Shown: piece after piece, positions 6,138 to 6,693 of the stretch
Layout of the letters: every line of letters begins with the position of its first letter
Numbering within the stretch: position 1 is the first letter of the stretch
NCBI GenBank assembly: GCA_955651735.1
Contig: CATPAM010000468.1
Coordinates: forward strand, 1 to 6,693
Direction of reading: 5' to 3'
From: Candidatus Acidiferrales bacterium
GTDB lineage: Bacteria > Acidobacteriota > Terriglobia > Acidiferrales > UBA7541
Length of the DNA stretch: 6,693 nucleotides
Translations under genes and position numbers: made by a program
Notes under the pieces: model-generated
Told to the model about the DNA's origin: nothing
The model's input: only the letters and a program-made list of their open reading frames with translations
Databases searched by the model: none

Positions 6138-6175
6138 ACGGAACGGCTTCCGTCCAGCAGCATAACGAAAATGCT
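6138..6175. terminator. Candidate bidirectional terminator between convergent peptidase and cupin genes
   Basis: The 71-base gap between two convergent stops holds two stems. One has perfect arms ACGGAA (6138-6143) and TTCCGT (6148-6153) around CGGC. The other pairs AGCAT (6159-6163) with ATGCT (6171-6175) around an A-rich loop and is followed a few bases later by TAATTTT. T-runs are weak, so the call rests on hairpins and gene orientation. Confidence 0.35.
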
Positions 6176-6196
6176 TGCGCTAATTTTGAGCCGCAT

Positions 6197-6562
6197 TCAA
6201 CCTTTCTTCGCGCTTGCGTACGCGTCCGCGCCCAGAAAATGCAGCGAAACGTACGGCTCATCGCCCACCACCCAGCTGTCATGCCCCGGTGCTATGTAGA
6301 ACACATCTCCCGCCTTCATCTCGAACAGCCGGCCGTCATCCATCGCCGCCGTCGCGCACCCCGAGAGCACCATGCCGATATGCTCCACCGCGCAGCTCTT
6401 CGCTCCCACCGCCCGGCCCACATGCACCGACCACTTCCATCCCGGCTCATAGGTCGCACGCCCGATGGTCATACCGCCCAGCCGCACCAGTTCAAATCTA
6501 CCCTTCTCAAACGTCCGTATCTCATCCGGCTTCTCAAATCGCTTCAGGATCACTTCCAGCAT
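6197..6562 (-). CDS. Small single-domain cupin protein
   Basis: The 121-residue protein is a single cupin beta-barrel. After an N-terminal FEKPDEIRTFEKGRFELV region it shows the first barrel motif around GWKWSVHVG (41-49) and VEHIGMVLSG (59-68), then the second motif MKAGDVFYIAPGHDSWVVGDEP (82-103), and YVSLHFLGA (104-112). Possible metal ligands are H47, H61, H94 and H108, but the classical HxH pair of motif 1 is not present, so metal binding is uncertain. Such stand-alone cupins are common in soil bacteria and mostly uncharacterised; roles range from small-molecule binding to isomerase or dioxygenase activity. Start chosen at 6562 because AAGGAG lies six bases upstream; the in-frame ATG at 6622 would add 20 residues that lack cupin character. 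It converges on the peptidase gene and is probably a separate transcription unit. Confidence 0.85.
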   Translation of the reverse strand: MLEVILKRFEKPDEIRTFEKGRFELVRLGGMTIGRATYEPGWKWSVHVGRAVGAKSCAVEHIGMVLSGCATAAMDDGRLFEMKAGDVFYIAPGHDSWVVGDEPYVSLHFLGADAYASAKKG

Positions 6563-6568
6563 GGATTT

Positions 6569-6574
6569 CTCCTT
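6569..6574 (-). promoter_or_regulatory. Ribosome binding site AAGGAG of the cupin gene
   Basis: On the - strand AAGGAG (within GAAAGGAGAAA) is followed by six bases and ATG 6562. It fixes the start against the upstream in-frame ATG at 6622. Confidence 0.75.
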
Positions 6575-6633
6575 TCTCAGCTTCTCGTTAGAAAGGAATC
6601 GGCCCGGCACGGTGACATCCAAATTGGAGGTCG

Positions 6634-6662
6634 ATCTTTCCGCTCAGAATGAACAGATCCAA
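6634..6662 (-). promoter_or_regulatory. Weak candidate promoter for the cupin gene
   Basis: On the - strand TTGGAT (6662-6657) and AAAGAT (6639-6634) are separated by 17 bases. The -35 matches TTGACA at four positions and the -10 is poor. A CCAA-A-TTGG quasi-palindrome (6619-6627) lies just downstream. If used, the transcript would begin near 6627, inside the codons of the longer cupin frame. Confidence 0.2.
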
Positions 6663-6683
6663 AATTGCCAGTTTTAAGCCCTT

Positions 6684-6689
6684 TATAAT
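6684..6689 (+). promoter_or_regulatory. Perfect TATAAT hexamer at the right edge, pointing out of the window
   Basis: TATAAT matches the sigma-70 -10 consensus exactly. TTGCCA (6665-6670) resembles a -35 element, but the 13-base spacing is too short for a standard promoter. It may serve a + strand gene beyond the window, divergent from the cupin gene. Confidence 0.3.
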
Positions 6690-6693
6690 GAAC

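Noticed and set aside
6563..6622. Upstream in-frame start adding 20 residues to the cupin
   Set aside because: The strong AAGGAG site lies inside this extension and points to ATG 6562; the extra residues are not cupin-like.
5819..6652. 277-codon + strand frame crossing the peptidase end and the cupin gene
   Set aside because: Very Arg/Pro/His-rich composition, out of frame with the peptidase and antisense to the cupin; a frame shadow.

Overview
The window is GC-rich and its coding genes strongly favour G or C at the third codon position, which produces long open frames on the opposite strand. Gene types, protein style, and a dispersed intergenic repeat of the 'GTCATCCTGAGC ... GAAGGACCT' kind suggest a soil-type bacterium, most likely an acidobacterium (Terriglobia-like). 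That placement rests on recognition, not on a search. No RNA genes, insertion sequences or CRISPR arrays were seen.

Left part (1-1200): the window opens inside the C-terminal half of an ECF sigma factor of the type with a TPR-like C-terminal extension (ECF42-like, + strand). It converges on a small 97-residue predicted membrane protein on the - strand that has a perfect AGGAGG ribosome binding site. The 85 bases between their stops hold two small hairpins that could end transcription both ways. A roughly 280-base divergent region then leads to the main cluster.

Centre (1216-4910): three consecutive + strand genes each encode an ATP-dependent carboxylate-amine/thiol ligase of a different type. 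They are a GCS2-family (YbdK-like) glutamate-cysteine-ligase-related enzyme, a classical ATP-grasp enzyme, and a circularly permuted ATP-grasp enzyme resembling glutathionylspermidine-synthase-type ligases. The last two overlap by four bases (ATGA). The set looks like a small assembly line making a peptide- or amide-linked small molecule. The product cannot be read from the sequence, and this is the most interesting part of the window.

Right part (4911-6693): the dispersed repeat separates the ligases from a + strand metallo-aminopeptidase of the M29/AmpS type, whose gene seems to start with little or no leader. It converges on a small single-domain cupin on the - strand, which has a strong ribosome binding site. 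A perfect TATAAT hexamer at the extreme right edge points out of the window. The peptidase could hydrolyse or recycle the amide product of the ligases, but only proximity suggests this.
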